A DNA stretch of 64,000 bases from NCBI RefSeq assembly GCF_002210105.1, contig NZ_AQQU01000001.1, positions 1,338,501-1,402,500 of the forward strand, in the 5' to 3' direction. Positions within the stretch are counted from its first letter, which is position 1; every line of letters begins with the position of its first letter. Below, piece after piece: positions 1-8,147 of this stretch. The DNA comes from Oceanicola sp. 22II-s10i. GTDB lineage: Bacteria; Pseudomonadota; Alphaproteobacteria; Rhodobacterales; Rhodobacteraceae. Made by a program: the position numbers and the translations under genes. The notes under the pieces were generated by a model. It saw only the letters and a list, made by a program, of their open reading frames with translations. It had not been told where the DNA came from and did not search any database.

Positions 1-706
1 TGGAAATAGATCAGCAGCGCCAGACCGGTGCAGAAGAACGCCAGCACCGACCAGGCCCCGAGCGCGCGGGCCGAGGGTGTCAGCGTCCATGGCTGTTCAA
101 AGGTCAGCGCGGCGGGCCAGAGCGTGACCGAAGCGCAGAGCATGGTGCCCGTCGCCACCGCCAGCGGATGCAGCCCCGCGAACCGCCGTCCCCAGATCGC
201 CGCCAGCGCATAGATCATCGCCCCCGCCACGCAGGCGAGTTGTCCCAGCACCTGGTTCCCCAGACCCTGCAGTGCCGCCGGGCCGACAATCAGCACGACG
301 CCCGACAGCCCGGCCAGCGTGCCCGCCAGATGGGCCGGCCGCGCGCCGCGCCCGCCCGCCGCGATCATGGTGAAGACGAAGACCCACAGCGGCGAGGTCG
401 AGTTCAGCACCGTCGCCAGCGCCGATTCGACATGCCGCAGGCCCCATGCCAGCAACACCCACGCCGCGCTGGCGTTCAGGAAGGACTGCACCACCAGCGC
501 CCCCCATATCCGCCCGCGCGGAAACCGCACGCCCTGCACGAGCATCACCGCAAAGAGCAGCGCCGCCCCGCCGGTGACGCGTCCCGCGACGAGGGTGAGG
601 GGCGGGATTTCGGGCACCGAGACGCGCTGGAACAGGTAGCTGGAGCCCCAGAGGGTCGCCAGCACCAGCAGCAGCGCGTAGTCCCGCCGCCGTGTGTCAG
701 CTGTCA
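1..706 (-). CDS. DMT-family (EamA) inner-membrane transporter, C-terminus cut by window edge
   Basis: The window holds about the first 235 codons; the 3' end lies beyond base 1. Reading the minus strand from the ATG at 706 gives a hydrophobic protein opening with MTADTRRRDYALLLVLATLW and an early GSSY motif, followed by regularly spaced membrane helices. This is typical of the ten-helix EamA drug/metabolite transporters, which move small organic solutes across the inner membrane. The start overlaps the end of the upstream ABM-domain gene by 10 bp, so the two are probably translationally coupled and form the distal part of a NIPSNAP-ABM-DMT operon. The substrate cannot be told from sequence. 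Confidence 0.85.
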
Positions 707-1044
707 TGGATCGCCCTGCTGTCCTCGGGCGCCTCGGCGCGCTCGGTCATGCCGTAGTCGCGGATGACATGGGCGATGCGCAGACGGTAGTCCGAGAAGA
801 TGCTCTTGCGCCCGGCCTCCTGCGCCGCGCGGTGTTCCTCGGTCCGCCGCCAGTTCGCCAGCGCCTCCTCGTCCTCGAAAAAGCTGATCGACAGCATCTT
901 TTCGGGGTTTGTGATGCTCTGGAACCGCTCGACCGAGATGAAGCCCGGCATCTGTTCGACGACCGGGCGCAGCCCGGCGGCGCGGGCGAGGTAGGCGTCA
1001 CGCTTGCCCTCGGCGGGGGTGACTTCGAAAATGACGGCGATCAT
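697..1044 (-). CDS. ABM-domain (antibiotic biosynthesis monooxygenase-like) protein
   Basis: A 115-residue protein with the ferredoxin-like ABM fold: MIAVIFEVTP at the start, PGFISVERFQSI in the second strand region and SFFEDEEALANWR before the last helix. Members are small dimeric cytoplasmic proteins. Some are cofactor-independent monooxygenases or heme-degrading enzymes, but many have no known reaction, so I claim only the fold. It lies 9 bp downstream of the NIPSNAP gene and overlaps the following transporter gene by 10 bp. The operon arrangement suggests that the two small proteins and the exporter or importer serve one process, perhaps handling a reactive small molecule (inference). Confidence 0.85.
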   Translation of the reverse strand: MIAVIFEVTPAEGKRDAYLARAAGLRPVVEQMPGFISVERFQSITNPEKMLSISFFEDEEALANWRRTEEHRAAQEAGRKSIFSDYRLRIAHVIRDYGMTERAEAPEDSRAIHDS

Positions 1045-1053
1045 GGCTCCTCC

Positions 1054-1359
1054 TCAGCGCGCGATCTTCTTCAGGAACGTCCGGTCCTCGCGGGTGATGA
1101 ACCGTTCGGCCTTCGCGAATTCGAAGTTTGCGCGCCCCACGGGGTCCTCTGCAAGCCGGGCCTTGTAAGCTTCATATGCGGCGAGGCTTTCGATGTCGTA
1201 GATGCCGTAGGCCAGCGTGGTGGAGCCCTCGTGCGGCAGGTAGTAGCCCGTCAGCTGCGCGCCGCAGCGCGGGATCGCGACCACCCAGTTGCGGGCGTAT
1301 TCCTCGAAAGCGTCCTTTCGGGTCGGGTCGATGTGATAGCGGATGATGCAGCTGAGCAT
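1054..1359 (-). CDS. NIPSNAP family protein
   Basis: A 101-residue protein starting MLSCIIRYHIDPTRKDAFEE, with the typical YLPHEGSTTLAYGIYDIESL segment and the closing region FITREDRTFL. NIPSNAP proteins share the dimeric alpha-beta barrel fold with ABM proteins, and their biochemical role is largely unknown. It is the first gene of a minus-strand operon (NIPSNAP, ABM, DMT transporter). An ArsR-type regulator is transcribed divergently only about 75 bp away, which makes that regulator the likely controller of this operon. A combined NIPSNAP, transporter and ArsR arrangement is familiar in alphaproteobacteria, but the ligand remains unknown. Confidence 0.85.
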   Translation of the reverse strand: MLSCIIRYHIDPTRKDAFEEYARNWVVAIPRCGAQLTGYYLPHEGSTTLAYGIYDIESLAAYEAYKARLAEDPVGRANFEFAKAERFITREDRTFLKKIAR

Positions 1360-1433
1360 GGGTTTTCCTTGATCCGTTGACGGGACCGGTCTACCGCAGG
1401 GGCAAACGCAAATGCTTCGATGGGGGTCGAACT

Positions 1434-2111
1434 GTGAGGGAAGGTCCCGACATTTCCGCCATCGCCGCGCTGATCGGCGATCCGGCGCGGGCGAACATCC
1501 TGACGGCGCTGATGTCGGGCAAGGCCCTCACCGCGACGGAACTGGCGGCCGAGGCGGGAATCACCGCGCAGACCGTGTCCTCGCACCTCGCGCGGCTGGA
1601 CGAGGGCGGGCTGATCGCCACCCGGCGGCAAGGGCGGCACAAGTATGTGACGCTCGCCTCGGACGAGGTCGGGGCGGTGCTTGAGGCGCTGATCGGGCTG
1701 GCGGCGCGGTCCGGTCATCTGCGGACCCGTCCCGGCCCGCGCGACGCGGCGCTCAGACATGCGCGGGTCTGTTACAACCATCTGGCGGGGGACCGGGGCA
1801 TCCAGCTTTACGACTCGCTCGTCGCGCGCGGGATGCTTCGGGCGGACGAAGAGGTGCCCGCGCTGACCAGCGGGGGCGTCGATTTCCTGATCGATCTGGG
1901 TGTCGACGTGGACAGCCTGTCGCGGGCGCGCGCGCCGCTGTGCCGGAACTGTCTGGACTGGAGCGCCCGGCGCTATCACCTCGGCGGCAGTCTGGGCCGG
2001 GCGATGCTGGCGCGAATGGAGGCGCAGGGCTGGGTGAACCGGGGCGAGGGCCGGGTTCTGAGGTTCACCGACAGGGGTGCGGCCGCATTCGACAGCGCCT
2101 TTCCGGTGTGA
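1434..2111 (+). CDS. ArsR-family winged-helix transcriptional regulator
   Basis: About 225 residues from the GTG at 1434, preceded by a GGGGG tract at proper distance. An upstream ATG at 1377 is in frame but would add an unconserved basic leader lying in the promoter region. The N-terminal half is a winged-helix domain: LIGDPARANILTALMSG, then the recognition helix around ITAQTVSSHLARLDEGGL and wing residues RRQGRHKYV. The C-terminal half carries a CRNCLDWSARR motif and GGSLG, seen in longer ArsR proteins with an extra helical domain. The two cysteines could sense a metal or thiol, but no ArsR metal-site signature is evident. It probably represses the divergent NIPSNAP operon. Confidence 0.82.
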   Translation: MREGPDISAIAALIGDPARANILTALMSGKALTATELAAEAGITAQTVSSHLARLDEGGLIATRRQGRHKYVTLASDEVGAVLEALIGLAARSGHLRTRPGPRDAALRHARVCYNHLAGDRGIQLYDSLVARGMLRADEEVPALTSGGVDFLIDLGVDVDSLSRARAPLCRNCLDWSARRYHLGGSLGRAMLARMEAQGWVNRGEGRVLRFTDRGAAAFDSAFPV

Positions 2112-2126
2112 CCGAACGGTCCGGGG

Positions 2127-2459
2127 TCAGGCCGCCGGTTCGATGAGTTTCTGCATCTCGGAATAGACCCGCGATGCAAAGCGTGCGGTGTCGAGCGTGT
2201 CGGGATCACCTTCGCGGACTTCGACCAGCAGGCTGTCGATCCGCGTCGCGGTCGGCGCCTGCTTGCGATGTTCATTGACGACGCTCGCCACGCCGGTCTT
2301 TGCCTGGGGCGGCACGATGGCCGCGTCGGTTTCGGCCTTGGTGGCGCGCGCCTGCGCGTTTGCCTGACTTTGAGCGACGCTGATCTGCACCGCCAGACGG
2401 CAAGCGACGCTCGTCATAGACGGCGTGATGCTGGACACTGAAGTAACGAACCCTGCCAT
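2127..2459 (-). CDS. Small hypothetical protein
   Basis: I do not recognise this family. The reading frame gives 110 residues from an ATG at 2459, or 119 from an in-frame GTG at 2486; another ATG at 2417 is also possible, and no start has a strong ribosome binding site. The middle is rich in Ala, Gln and Thr (QSQANAQARATKAETDAAI) and looks helical. The C-terminal third (SLLVEVREGDPDTLDTARFA) has normal globular composition, which argues for a real gene. It converges with the ArsR gene, leaving only 15 bp between the stops. Downstream in the gene's own upstream direction the DNA becomes unusually AT-rich (about 2490-2530). Confidence 0.5.
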   Translation of the reverse strand: MAGFVTSVSSITPSMTSVACRLAVQISVAQSQANAQARATKAETDAAIVPPQAKTGVASVVNEHRKQAPTATRIDSLLVEVREGDPDTLDTARFASRVYSEMQKLIEPAA

Positions 2460-2582
2460 GAGCAATATCTCAAAGAAGGCCCCCACACACAGGAAGGATC
2501 AGGAAAACTTATTTATCAATGGTTTATTTGGCGGCGGGATTTCTCGGCAATTTTCCGCAAACGTCGGTTTCCGTAGCGGAAA

Positions 2583-2615
2583 CGAAAAACCCCTCCGGAT
2601 TGATCCGGAGGGGTT
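2583..2615 (-). terminator. Rho-independent terminator of trcR
   Basis: A perfect 12-bp inverted repeat (AACCCCTCCGGA, 2588-2599, and its complement, 2604-2615) with a 4-nt loop. Read on the minus strand it is followed by a run of T residues, the standard intrinsic-terminator layout. It lies about 33 bp beyond the stop codon of the DUF1013 gene. Confidence 0.82.
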
Positions 2616-2647
2616 CTGTTTCCAAGAGCGGAACGGGCGCCGTCAGC

Positions 2648-3403
2648 TCAGCGGCGGTCGTCCTCGTCGTCATCCGAGCTGTTCGGCAGGTTGAAGAAGC
2701 TGTCCGCATCGGCGAAATTGCCTGCCGGTTCTTCATCCTCGTCGTCGTTGTCGGAAAGCGAGAAGGTTTCCAGCCCCTCGATCGCCGTCGGCATGCGCGG
2801 CTCGGCTTCCATCCCGAGGCTCTGCTCGGTCGACAGCAGCTTGCGGCGCTCGTCGTCCGTCATCGCGGCACCATCGGCGGCGCGCTTGCCCGCGGCCTTC
2901 TGCACCGCGGCGTCCAGTTCGGTCTGCTTGCACAGGCCCAGGGCGACCGGGTCGATCGGCTGCATGTTGGCGATGTTCCAGTGCGTCCGCTCGCGGATCG
3001 TCTGGATCGTCGGCTTGGTGGTGCCGACCAGTTTCGAGATCTGGCCGTCGGACAGTTCCGGGTGGAACTTGACCAGCCACAAGATCGCGTTCGGACGGTC
3101 CTGCCGTTTCGACAGCGGGGTATAGCGCGGACCACGGCGCTTTTCCTCGCCGACGGCGGCCGAGTTGAACTTGAGCTTGAGCTTGTGCAGCGGGCTCTTC
3201 TCGGCCTTGTCGATCTCGTCCTGGGTCAGCTGGTTGTTGGCGATCGGGTCGAACCCTTTCACGCCAGCGGCCACGTCGCCGTCGGCGATGCCCTGAACCT
3301 CAAGCTCGTGCATCCCGACGAAGTCGGCGATCTGCTTGAAGGTGATCGTCGTGTTGTCCACCAGCCAGACGGCGGTGGCCTTGGCCATGATCGGCTTGTT
3401 CAT
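2648..3403 (-). CDS. trcR: DUF1013 cell-cycle transcriptional regulator TrcR
   Basis: A 251-residue protein starting at the ATG at 3403 behind AAGGAG; an upstream start at 3439 has no such site. The N-terminus MNKPIMAKATAVWLVDNTTI and the following TFKQIADFVGMHELEVQGIA are hallmarks of the DUF1013 family. A second HTH-like segment (DGQISKLVGTTKPTIQTIRE) lies near residue 115, and the C-terminal 50 residues are very acidic (runs of D and E). In alphaproteobacteria this family is named TrcR and influences cell-cycle gene transcription together with RNA polymerase. It stands alone, divergent from RNase T2, with its own terminator. The acidic tail probably governs a protein interaction (inference). 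Confidence 0.9.
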   Translation of the reverse strand: MNKPIMAKATAVWLVDNTTITFKQIADFVGMHELEVQGIADGDVAAGVKGFDPIANNQLTQDEIDKAEKSPLHKLKLKFNSAAVGEEKRRGPRYTPLSKRQDRPNAILWLVKFHPELSDGQISKLVGTTKPTIQTIRERTHWNIANMQPIDPVALGLCKQTELDAAVQKAAGKRAADGAAMTDDERRKLLSTEQSLGMEAEPRMPTAIEGLETFSLSDNDDEDEEPAGNFADADSFFNLPNSSDDDEDDRR

Positions 3404-3575
3404 TACTCGGCACTCCTTCGGTCCTGCCGCGGTCGGCAAATTCTATCTCCGTCCCGGACGGACGGCAAATCTTCCCCGTCGCCTGAAACAGGCGGCACCG
3501 GCTTTCGGTGCGGGTTTCCGTTGTCGGGGAACTTGGCGGCTATATAGTCGCCAAGACCGCTGATGGGAAGCCCGA

Positions 3576-4220
3576 ATGCTGCACCGGATACTGAGCCTTG
3601 TTTTCATCACGATCTGCCTCGCCGCGCCGCTGCGGGCGGATGGGGAAAAGGCCGGTGAATTCGACTATTACGTCCTGTCGCTGTCCTGGTCACCGACATG
3701 GTGCGCGCTGGAGGGCCGGTCCCGAAACTCGCCCCAGTGCGATGCGGACAAGGATTTCGGCTGGGTTCTGCACGGGCTCTGGCCGCAGTATGAACGCGGT
3801 TACCCCAGCTATTGCCCGACCGCCCGCCGTGCGCCCCCGCGCAGCATGACCGCCGGGATGGAGGACATCATGGGCGCGCCGGGTGTCGCCTGGTACCAGT
3901 GGAAGAAGCACGGCACCTGCGCCGGGCTGGAGGCGGGGGATTACTACCGGCTCGCCCGGCTGGCCTTCGACCGCGTGAAAAAGCCCGAGGTGTTCCGCAA
4001 GCTGACCCGCGATGTGCGTGTGCCCGCTTCGGTGGTCGAGGAGGCCTTCATCGAGGCGAATCCGAACCTGACGCGCGATATGATCACGATCACCTGCAAG
4101 TCCGGCCGCATTCAGGAGGCGCGGGTCTGCCTGACCCGCGAGCTGGAACCCAGGCGCTGCGGTGGCGACGTGATCTACGACTGCCGGGCCAAGGACGCGC
4201 TGCTCGACGCGATCGACTGA
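3576..4220 (+). CDS. Secreted ribonuclease T2
   Basis: A 214-residue protein with a signal peptide (LSLVFITICLAAPLRA, predicted cleavage near residue 21), so it acts in the periplasm or outside the cell. It cleaves single-stranded RNA through 2',3'-cyclic phosphates. The two catalytic blocks of the T2 family are clear: HGLWPQ with His near residue 66, and WKKHGTC with Lys-His near residues 111-112. Cysteines at about 43, 55 and 80 and in the C-terminal third would form the family disulfides. The gene is monocistronic and converges on the disrupted SDR gene, leaving 3 bp between the ends. A role in scavenging phosphate or nucleosides from environmental RNA is likely. Confidence 0.93.
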   Translation: MLHRILSLVFITICLAAPLRADGEKAGEFDYYVLSLSWSPTWCALEGRSRNSPQCDADKDFGWVLHGLWPQYERGYPSYCPTARRAPPRSMTAGMEDIMGAPGVAWYQWKKHGTCAGLEAGDYYRLARLAFDRVKKPEVFRKLTRDVRVPASVVEEAFIEANPNLTRDMITITCKSGRIQEARVCLTRELEPRRCGGDVIYDCRAKDALLDAID

Positions 4221-4223
4221 GCG

Positions 4224-4989
4224 TCAGATCGTGTCGACCACCCCGCCGTCCACCCTGAGCGACGCGCCGGTGGTGGCGCTGGCCTGCGGCGAACAGGCGT
4301 AGACGGCCATGCTGGCCACCTCCTCGACCGTCGCCGCGCGCCCGATGATGGACGAGGGCCGCGCACGCAGGACGAAATCCCGCGCCGCGTCCTCGACGCT
4401 CTGGCCCGGCTCCGGGTCCAGTCCGGCCTTCATGCCGTCGGACAGGGTCGGACCGGGCAGGATCGCGTTGACCGTGACGCCGGTGCCCGCCAGCCGCTTT
4501 GCGAGGCCGCGCGACAGGGCGAGGTAGGCGGTCTTGGTCACGCCGTAGTGGATCATGTCGGGCGGGATGTTGATTGCCGATTCCGACGACAGGAACAGGA
4601 TCCGCCCCCATCCCTTGTCGACCATCGCAGGCGCCAGCGCGCGGGACAGGCGGACGCCGGACATGACGTTCACGTTCCAGAAGTCCTGCCAGACCTCGTC
4701 GCCCGCCGCGAAGAAATCCGTCTCGGCGAAGATGCCCGCGTTGTTCACGAGGATGTCGCAGGCGCCGAGCGTTTCCACCGCCATCGCGCAGTCTGCAGGG
4801 TCGGACAGGTCGGCGGCGATCCCCGTCGCCCCCGGTATCCGGGCCACGGCGGGCGTCCACCTTGTCCTGCGTCCGGCCGTTCAGCACGACCTCGGCGCTG
4901 GCCCCGGCCAGCCCCTTGGCGATGGCGTGCCCGATCCCCTCGGTCGAGCCGGTGACGAAGGCGCGTTTTCCGCTCAGGTCGATCTGCAT
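4224..4989 (-). pseudogene. Frame-disrupted short-chain dehydrogenase/reductase (SDR)
   Basis: Two abutting minus-strand frames together encode a complete SDR of about 254 residues. The first, from the ATG at 4989 (MQIDLSGKRAFVTGSTEGIG), holds the Rossmann TGxxxGIG motif and runs to about residue 46 (RTQDKVDA). The second continues as ARIPGATGIAADLS, with NNAG, catalytic YGVTK and the closing VDGGVVDTI. Joining the frames needs removal of one G from the GGG at 4851-4853, which would restore VDAAVARIPG. The rest of the coding sequence shows no decay. This is therefore a very recent pseudogene, a sequencing error, or less likely programmed frameshifting. If functional it would be an NAD(P)-dependent alcohol or ketone oxidoreductase. 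Confidence 0.85.
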
Positions 4990-5073
4990 GGGGCCGTCCT
5001 TTCCGTTGATCCCGTGTCACGGGTCAACGGAACAGGACCGCTGGCGTTCCGGCAAGGGCGGACTGCGGCGGGG

Positions 5074-6063
5074 TCAGCCCCCGGCCACCTCCAGCATGAT
5101 CTTCCCGATATGGGCGCTGCTTTCCATCCGGGCATGGGCATCCGCCGCCTTGTCCATCGGGAATGTGCTGTCCATCACCGGCATCATCCGGCCCGGTCCG
5201 ATCAGCGGCCAGACCTGCGTGCGCAACTGCTCGGCGATTTCGGCCTTGGCCTGATCCGACTGGGGCCGAAGGGTCGAGCCGGTGATGGTCAGGCGCTTGA
5301 CCATGACGAGGGCAAAGTTCACCTCGGCCTTGGGCCCCTGCAGGAAGGCGATGTGGACCATCCTCCCGTCATCGGCCAGCACGCGGATGTTGCGGTTGAT
5401 GTAGTCGCCGCCGACCATGTCGAGGATCAGGTCCATCCCGCCCTCGTCCTTCAGCGCCTTCACGAAGTCCTCGTCGCGGTAGTTAATCGCCCGCTCGGCC
5501 CCGAGGTCGAGGCAGGCCTGACACTTGTCGTCGGACCCGGCGGTGGTGAAGACCCGCGCGCCGAACGCCCTGCCCAACTGGATCGCCGTCGTGCCGATGC
5601 CCGAGGATCCGCCGTGCACGAGGAATTTCTCGCCGCCCTTCAGGCCGCCGCGCATGAAGACGTTGGACCAGACGGTGTAGAAGGTTTCCGGCAGCGCCGC
5701 CGCCTGCACCATGCTCAGCCCCTCCGGGACCGGCAGGCAATGCGCGGCGGGGGTCGTGACGTATTCCGCATAGCCGCCGCCCGGCAGCAGGGCGCAGACC
5801 TTGTCGCCGACCTTCCACCCGGTCGCGCCGGGCCCGACCGCCGCGATCTCGCCCGAGGCTTCGAGGCCGGGCAGGTCGCTCGCGCCCTTGGGCGGGTCGT
5901 AGCTGCCCGCGCGTTGCAGGGCGTCGGGGCGGTTCACGCCGGCATAGGCGACCTTGATCAGCACCTCGCCCTGTCCGGGCACGGGCATGGGCCGGTCGCA
6001 GGGGGTCAGCACCTCGGGCCCGCCGGGTTTCGAGATTTCGATCGCGCGCATCGTGTCGGTCAT
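5074..6063 (-). CDS. NAD(P)H quinone oxidoreductase, zinc-free MDR family
   Basis: A 329-residue protein from the ATG at 6063, preceded by GGAGGAGCCG; a start 51 nt upstream lacks such a site. It has the two-domain medium-chain reductase layout without zinc ligands: an N-terminal GroES-like domain (VLIKVAYAGVNRPDALQR, then GDKVCALLPGGGYAEY) and a Rossmann domain with GGSSGIGTTAIQLG near residue 150. This subgroup (PIG3/QOR type) reduces quinones or enones with NADPH in the cytoplasm. It follows the flavoprotein gene by about 57 bp on the same strand, and the SDR downstream is separated by 84 bp. A shared redox theme is plausible, but the physiological substrate is unknown. Confidence 0.93.
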   Translation of the reverse strand: MTDTMRAIEISKPGGPEVLTPCDRPMPVPGQGEVLIKVAYAGVNRPDALQRAGSYDPPKGASDLPGLEASGEIAAVGPGATGWKVGDKVCALLPGGGYAEYVTTPAAHCLPVPEGLSMVQAAALPETFYTVWSNVFMRGGLKGGEKFLVHGGSSGIGTTAIQLGRAFGARVFTTAGSDDKCQACLDLGAERAINYRDEDFVKALKDEGGMDLILDMVGGDYINRNIRVLADDGRMVHIAFLQGPKAEVNFALVMVKRLTITGSTLRPQSDQAKAEIAEQLRTQVWPLIGPGRMMPVMDSTFPMDKAADAHARMESSAHIGKIMLEVAGG

Positions 6064-6120
6064 CGGCTCCTCCGTTTGCGCGGGACGATGCCCGCCGCCC
6101 GCCGGAATGTCCATGCGCGG

Positions 6121-7314
6121 CTAGCGGGTGTTCAGGTAGCGGGCGGCGGCCAGCCCGGCATGGCGTCCGGTGGCGAGGCAGGCGGTCAGCAGGTAGCCGC
6201 CCGTCGGCGCGTCCCAGTCCAGCATCTCGCCCGCGGCGAATGTGCCGGGGCTGTCGCGCAGCATCAGGTCCGGCGTCAGCGCGTCGAACCGCAGCCCCCC
6301 GGCGGTCGAGATCGCGCGGTCGATGGGGGCGAGGCCCGCGACCGGCACCGGCAGGGCCTTGAGCAGCGGGGCAAGGTCGTCGGGCAGGGGGCGTCCCCAT
6401 TCCATCAGCAGCGCGCGGGTGGCGGCATCCATCCGGAGGCTGCGGCGCAGGTGATTGGCGAGGCTGTCGCCCCGGCGGCGTTTGGCAAGGCGGGTGCGCA
6501 GGGTGTCCGTGTCGAGGTCCGGATAGAGGTCGACCGTCATGGCAGCGCCGTCGCGCAGAGCGGGGGAGAGCGGATAAACCCCGCCGCCTTCCAGCCCCTG
6601 GGCCGAGATCACCGCCTCGCCGCGCGAGGAGATGTCGCCCGCGTGAAAGGCGATCCCCTTGAGCGGGGTCCCGAAATGGGGGCGCATATGTTCGGACCAG
6701 TCGATCCTTATCGCGGCGTTCGAAGGCGCGAAGGGGGCGACGTCACCATCGAAAGCGCCGGCCCATGCCCCGTCCGACCCGAGACGGGCCCAGCTTGCCC
6801 CGCCGAACGCCAGGATCGTCGCATCGGCGCGGATGCGGCGCGGGCCGTCGGGCGTGTCGAACAGGTGAACATCGCCGTCGCGCCCGGTCCAGCGCCAGCG
6901 CGTGCGAAACGTCGCGCCATCGCCGGTCAGCCGGGCGAGCCACGCGCGGAGCAGGGGCGAAGCCTTCATCGCCTTGGGGAATACCCGCCCGGTGGAACCG
7001 GTGAAGAGCGGCTGACCCAGCCCTTCGGCCCAGGCCATCGCCGCCTCGGGCCCGAAGGCATCCAGGGCAGCGGACAGCGGATCAGCGTCGGCACCATAGG
7101 CAGCGCGGAAATCATCGGGCGGCTCGGCCTTGGTCAGGTTGAGCCCGGATTTCCCGGCCATCAACAGCTTGCGCCCGACGGTCGGCATCCGGTCGGCGAT
7201 CACCGGCGCGATCCCGGCCCCGGTCAGCGCTTCGGCGGCCATCAGCCCCGCCGGGCCGCCGCCGATCACGAGGGCGCGGATATGCTCGCTGTCCTCCAAG
7301 CTCTTGCCTTTCAC
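6121..7314 (-). CDS. TIGR03862-type FAD-dependent flavoprotein (HI0933/BaiN-like)
   Basis: A 397-residue protein. The FAD-binding motif GGGPAGLMAAEAL lies near residue 18, and the HI0933 signature GRKLLMAGKSGLNLT near residue 47. A further nucleotide contact (FAAGEMLDWDAPTGGYLLTAC) is at the C-terminus, again typical of this superfamily. Relatives include BaiN, but most members have no known substrate; the subfamily length of about 400 matches. The start is a GTG at 7314 or a TTG four codons later, which has AAAGGC in front. It is transcribed divergently from the HNH gene only 44 bp away, so their promoters must overlap. Confidence 0.88.
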   Translation of the reverse strand: MKGKSLEDSEHIRALVIGGGPAGLMAAEALTGAGIAPVIADRMPTVGRKLLMAGKSGLNLTKAEPPDDFRAAYGADADPLSAALDAFGPEAAMAWAEGLGQPLFTGSTGRVFPKAMKASPLLRAWLARLTGDGATFRTRWRWTGRDGDVHLFDTPDGPRRIRADATILAFGGASWARLGSDGAWAGAFDGDVAPFAPSNAAIRIDWSEHMRPHFGTPLKGIAFHAGDISSRGEAVISAQGLEGGGVYPLSPALRDGAAMTVDLYPDLDTDTLRTRLAKRRRGDSLANHLRRSLRMDAATRALLMEWGRPLPDDLAPLLKALPVPVAGLAPIDRAISTAGGLRFDALTPDLMLRDSPGTFAAGEMLDWDAPTGGYLLTACLATGRHAGLAAARYLNTR

Positions 7315-7358
7315 CGCTGTCGCGGCACCCTATTGCCGGTCCGAGGAGCGAGACACAA

Positions 7359-7652
7359 GTGAGCGACCCGATCTGCCCCCTCTGCCTGCGTCCGATCCCG
7401 GCGGATGCGAAACAGAGCCTGCACCACCTGATCCCCAAGCTGAAGGGCGGCAAGGGCGGGCCTACGGTCCTGCTGCACCAGATCTGCCACAACGAGATCC
7501 ACGCCACCCTGACCGAGGCCGAACTGGCGCGAGAGTACGACACGCCGGGGAAACTGCGCGCGCATCCCCGGATCGCACGGTTCGTGGACTGGGTCGGCAA
7601 GCGCCCGCCGGGCTTTCATTCCAAGACCCCCGGCGCGCGGCGCAAGAGGTGA
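7359..7652 (+). CDS. Small HNH endonuclease-like protein
   Basis: A 97-residue protein from a GTG start. It has a zinc-knuckle-like CPLC pair at residues 6-9, the HNH-type HHLIPKLKGGKGG block, and CHNEIH near residue 48. This order of cysteine pair, double histidine and distal His-containing helix matches the minimal HNH nuclease fold (restriction/homing-type betabeta-alpha metal finger). Nothing else is fused to it, and no methyltransferase or toxin partner is adjacent, so a restriction role is not supported. Similar stand-alone proteins are common in Rhodobacteraceae and are of unknown function. It converges with the MerR gene, with 9 bp between them. Confidence 0.85.
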   Translation: MSDPICPLCLRPIPADAKQSLHHLIPKLKGGKGGPTVLLHQICHNEIHATLTEAELAREYDTPGKLRAHPRIARFVDWVGKRPPGFHSKTPGARRKR

Positions 7653-7661
7653 CACGGGCGG

Positions 7662-8078
7662 TCAGTGGGCGTCGGCACAAAGGTCGTGATCGGCCAGCGC
7701 GGCGAGTATGTCGCAATCCTGCGCCGCGCTGTCCCCCTCGCAGGCGCCCGTGATGCGCTGGAGTTCCGCCTCCAGCGCCGTCAGCCGCCGGATCTTGTCC
7801 CGGATCTCTGCCAGATGCCGTTCGGCAATCCGTGTCGCGTCGAGGCAGGACCGATCCGGCGTCTCTTCCAGCACGATGAGCGAGGAGATCGCCTCGATCG
7901 AAAAGCCGAGGTCGCGTGCGTGCCGGATGAAGCTCAGCCTCTCCAGCCCCGCCCGGTCATAGCGCCGCTGGTTGCCCGATGAGCGTTCTGCGGGGGGCAT
8001 CAGGCCGATGTCCTCGTAGTAGCGGATGGTCGGCACCTTGACCTCGGTGCGGCGGGACAGCTCGCCGATGGAATACAT
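7662..8078 (-). CDS. MerR-family transcriptional regulator with a three-cysteine sensor layout
   Basis: A 138-residue protein. The N-terminal HTH and wing (MYSIGELSRRTEVKVPTIRY, then GNQRRYD) are typical MerR, followed by the dimerisation helix. Cysteines at residues 78, 113 and 122 have the same spacing (35 and 9) as Cys82, Cys117 and Cys126 of mercury-sensing MerR, with an extra cysteine at 133. That makes a thiophilic metal or thiol-reactive ligand plausible, although the loop composition (CEGDSAAQDC) is not a known mercury site. It is divergent from the transglutaminase-like gene, and the intervening promoter carries the classic MerR architecture, so that gene and the regulator itself are likely targets. 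Confidence 0.93.
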   Translation of the reverse strand: MYSIGELSRRTEVKVPTIRYYEDIGLMPPAERSSGNQRRYDRAGLERLSFIRHARDLGFSIEAISSLIVLEETPDRSCLDATRIAERHLAEIRDKIRRLTALEAELQRITGACEGDSAAQDCDILAALADHDLCADAH

Positions 8079-8088
8079 CAGATACCTC

Positions 8089-8119
8089 TTGAACCTCTAG
8101 TTGCTAGAGAGATTACCTT
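8089..8119 (+). promoter_or_regulatory. MerR-type promoter with 19-bp spacer and operator dyad
   Basis: A -35 box TTGAAC (8089-8094) and a -10 box TACCTT (8114-8119) are separated by 19 bp, the over-long spacer that MerR activators correct by untwisting DNA. The spacer contains the dyad CCTCTAG-TTG-CTAGAGA. Transcription would run into the transglutaminase-like gene, about 30 bp downstream. The location between divergent merR and its neighbour fits a shared operator. Confidence 0.7.
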
Positions 8120-8147
8120 GCATGGGTCCCTGATTCCAGAGGTTGAG

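Noticed and set aside
4555-7362. A 935-codon plus-strand open frame
   Set aside because: It is antisense to the SDR, quinone oxidoreductase and flavoprotein genes, whose motifs are clear; the frame itself has no domain.
7359-7652. HNH gene as part of a restriction-modification or toxin system
   Set aside because: No methyltransferase, specificity subunit or antitoxin lies next to it.
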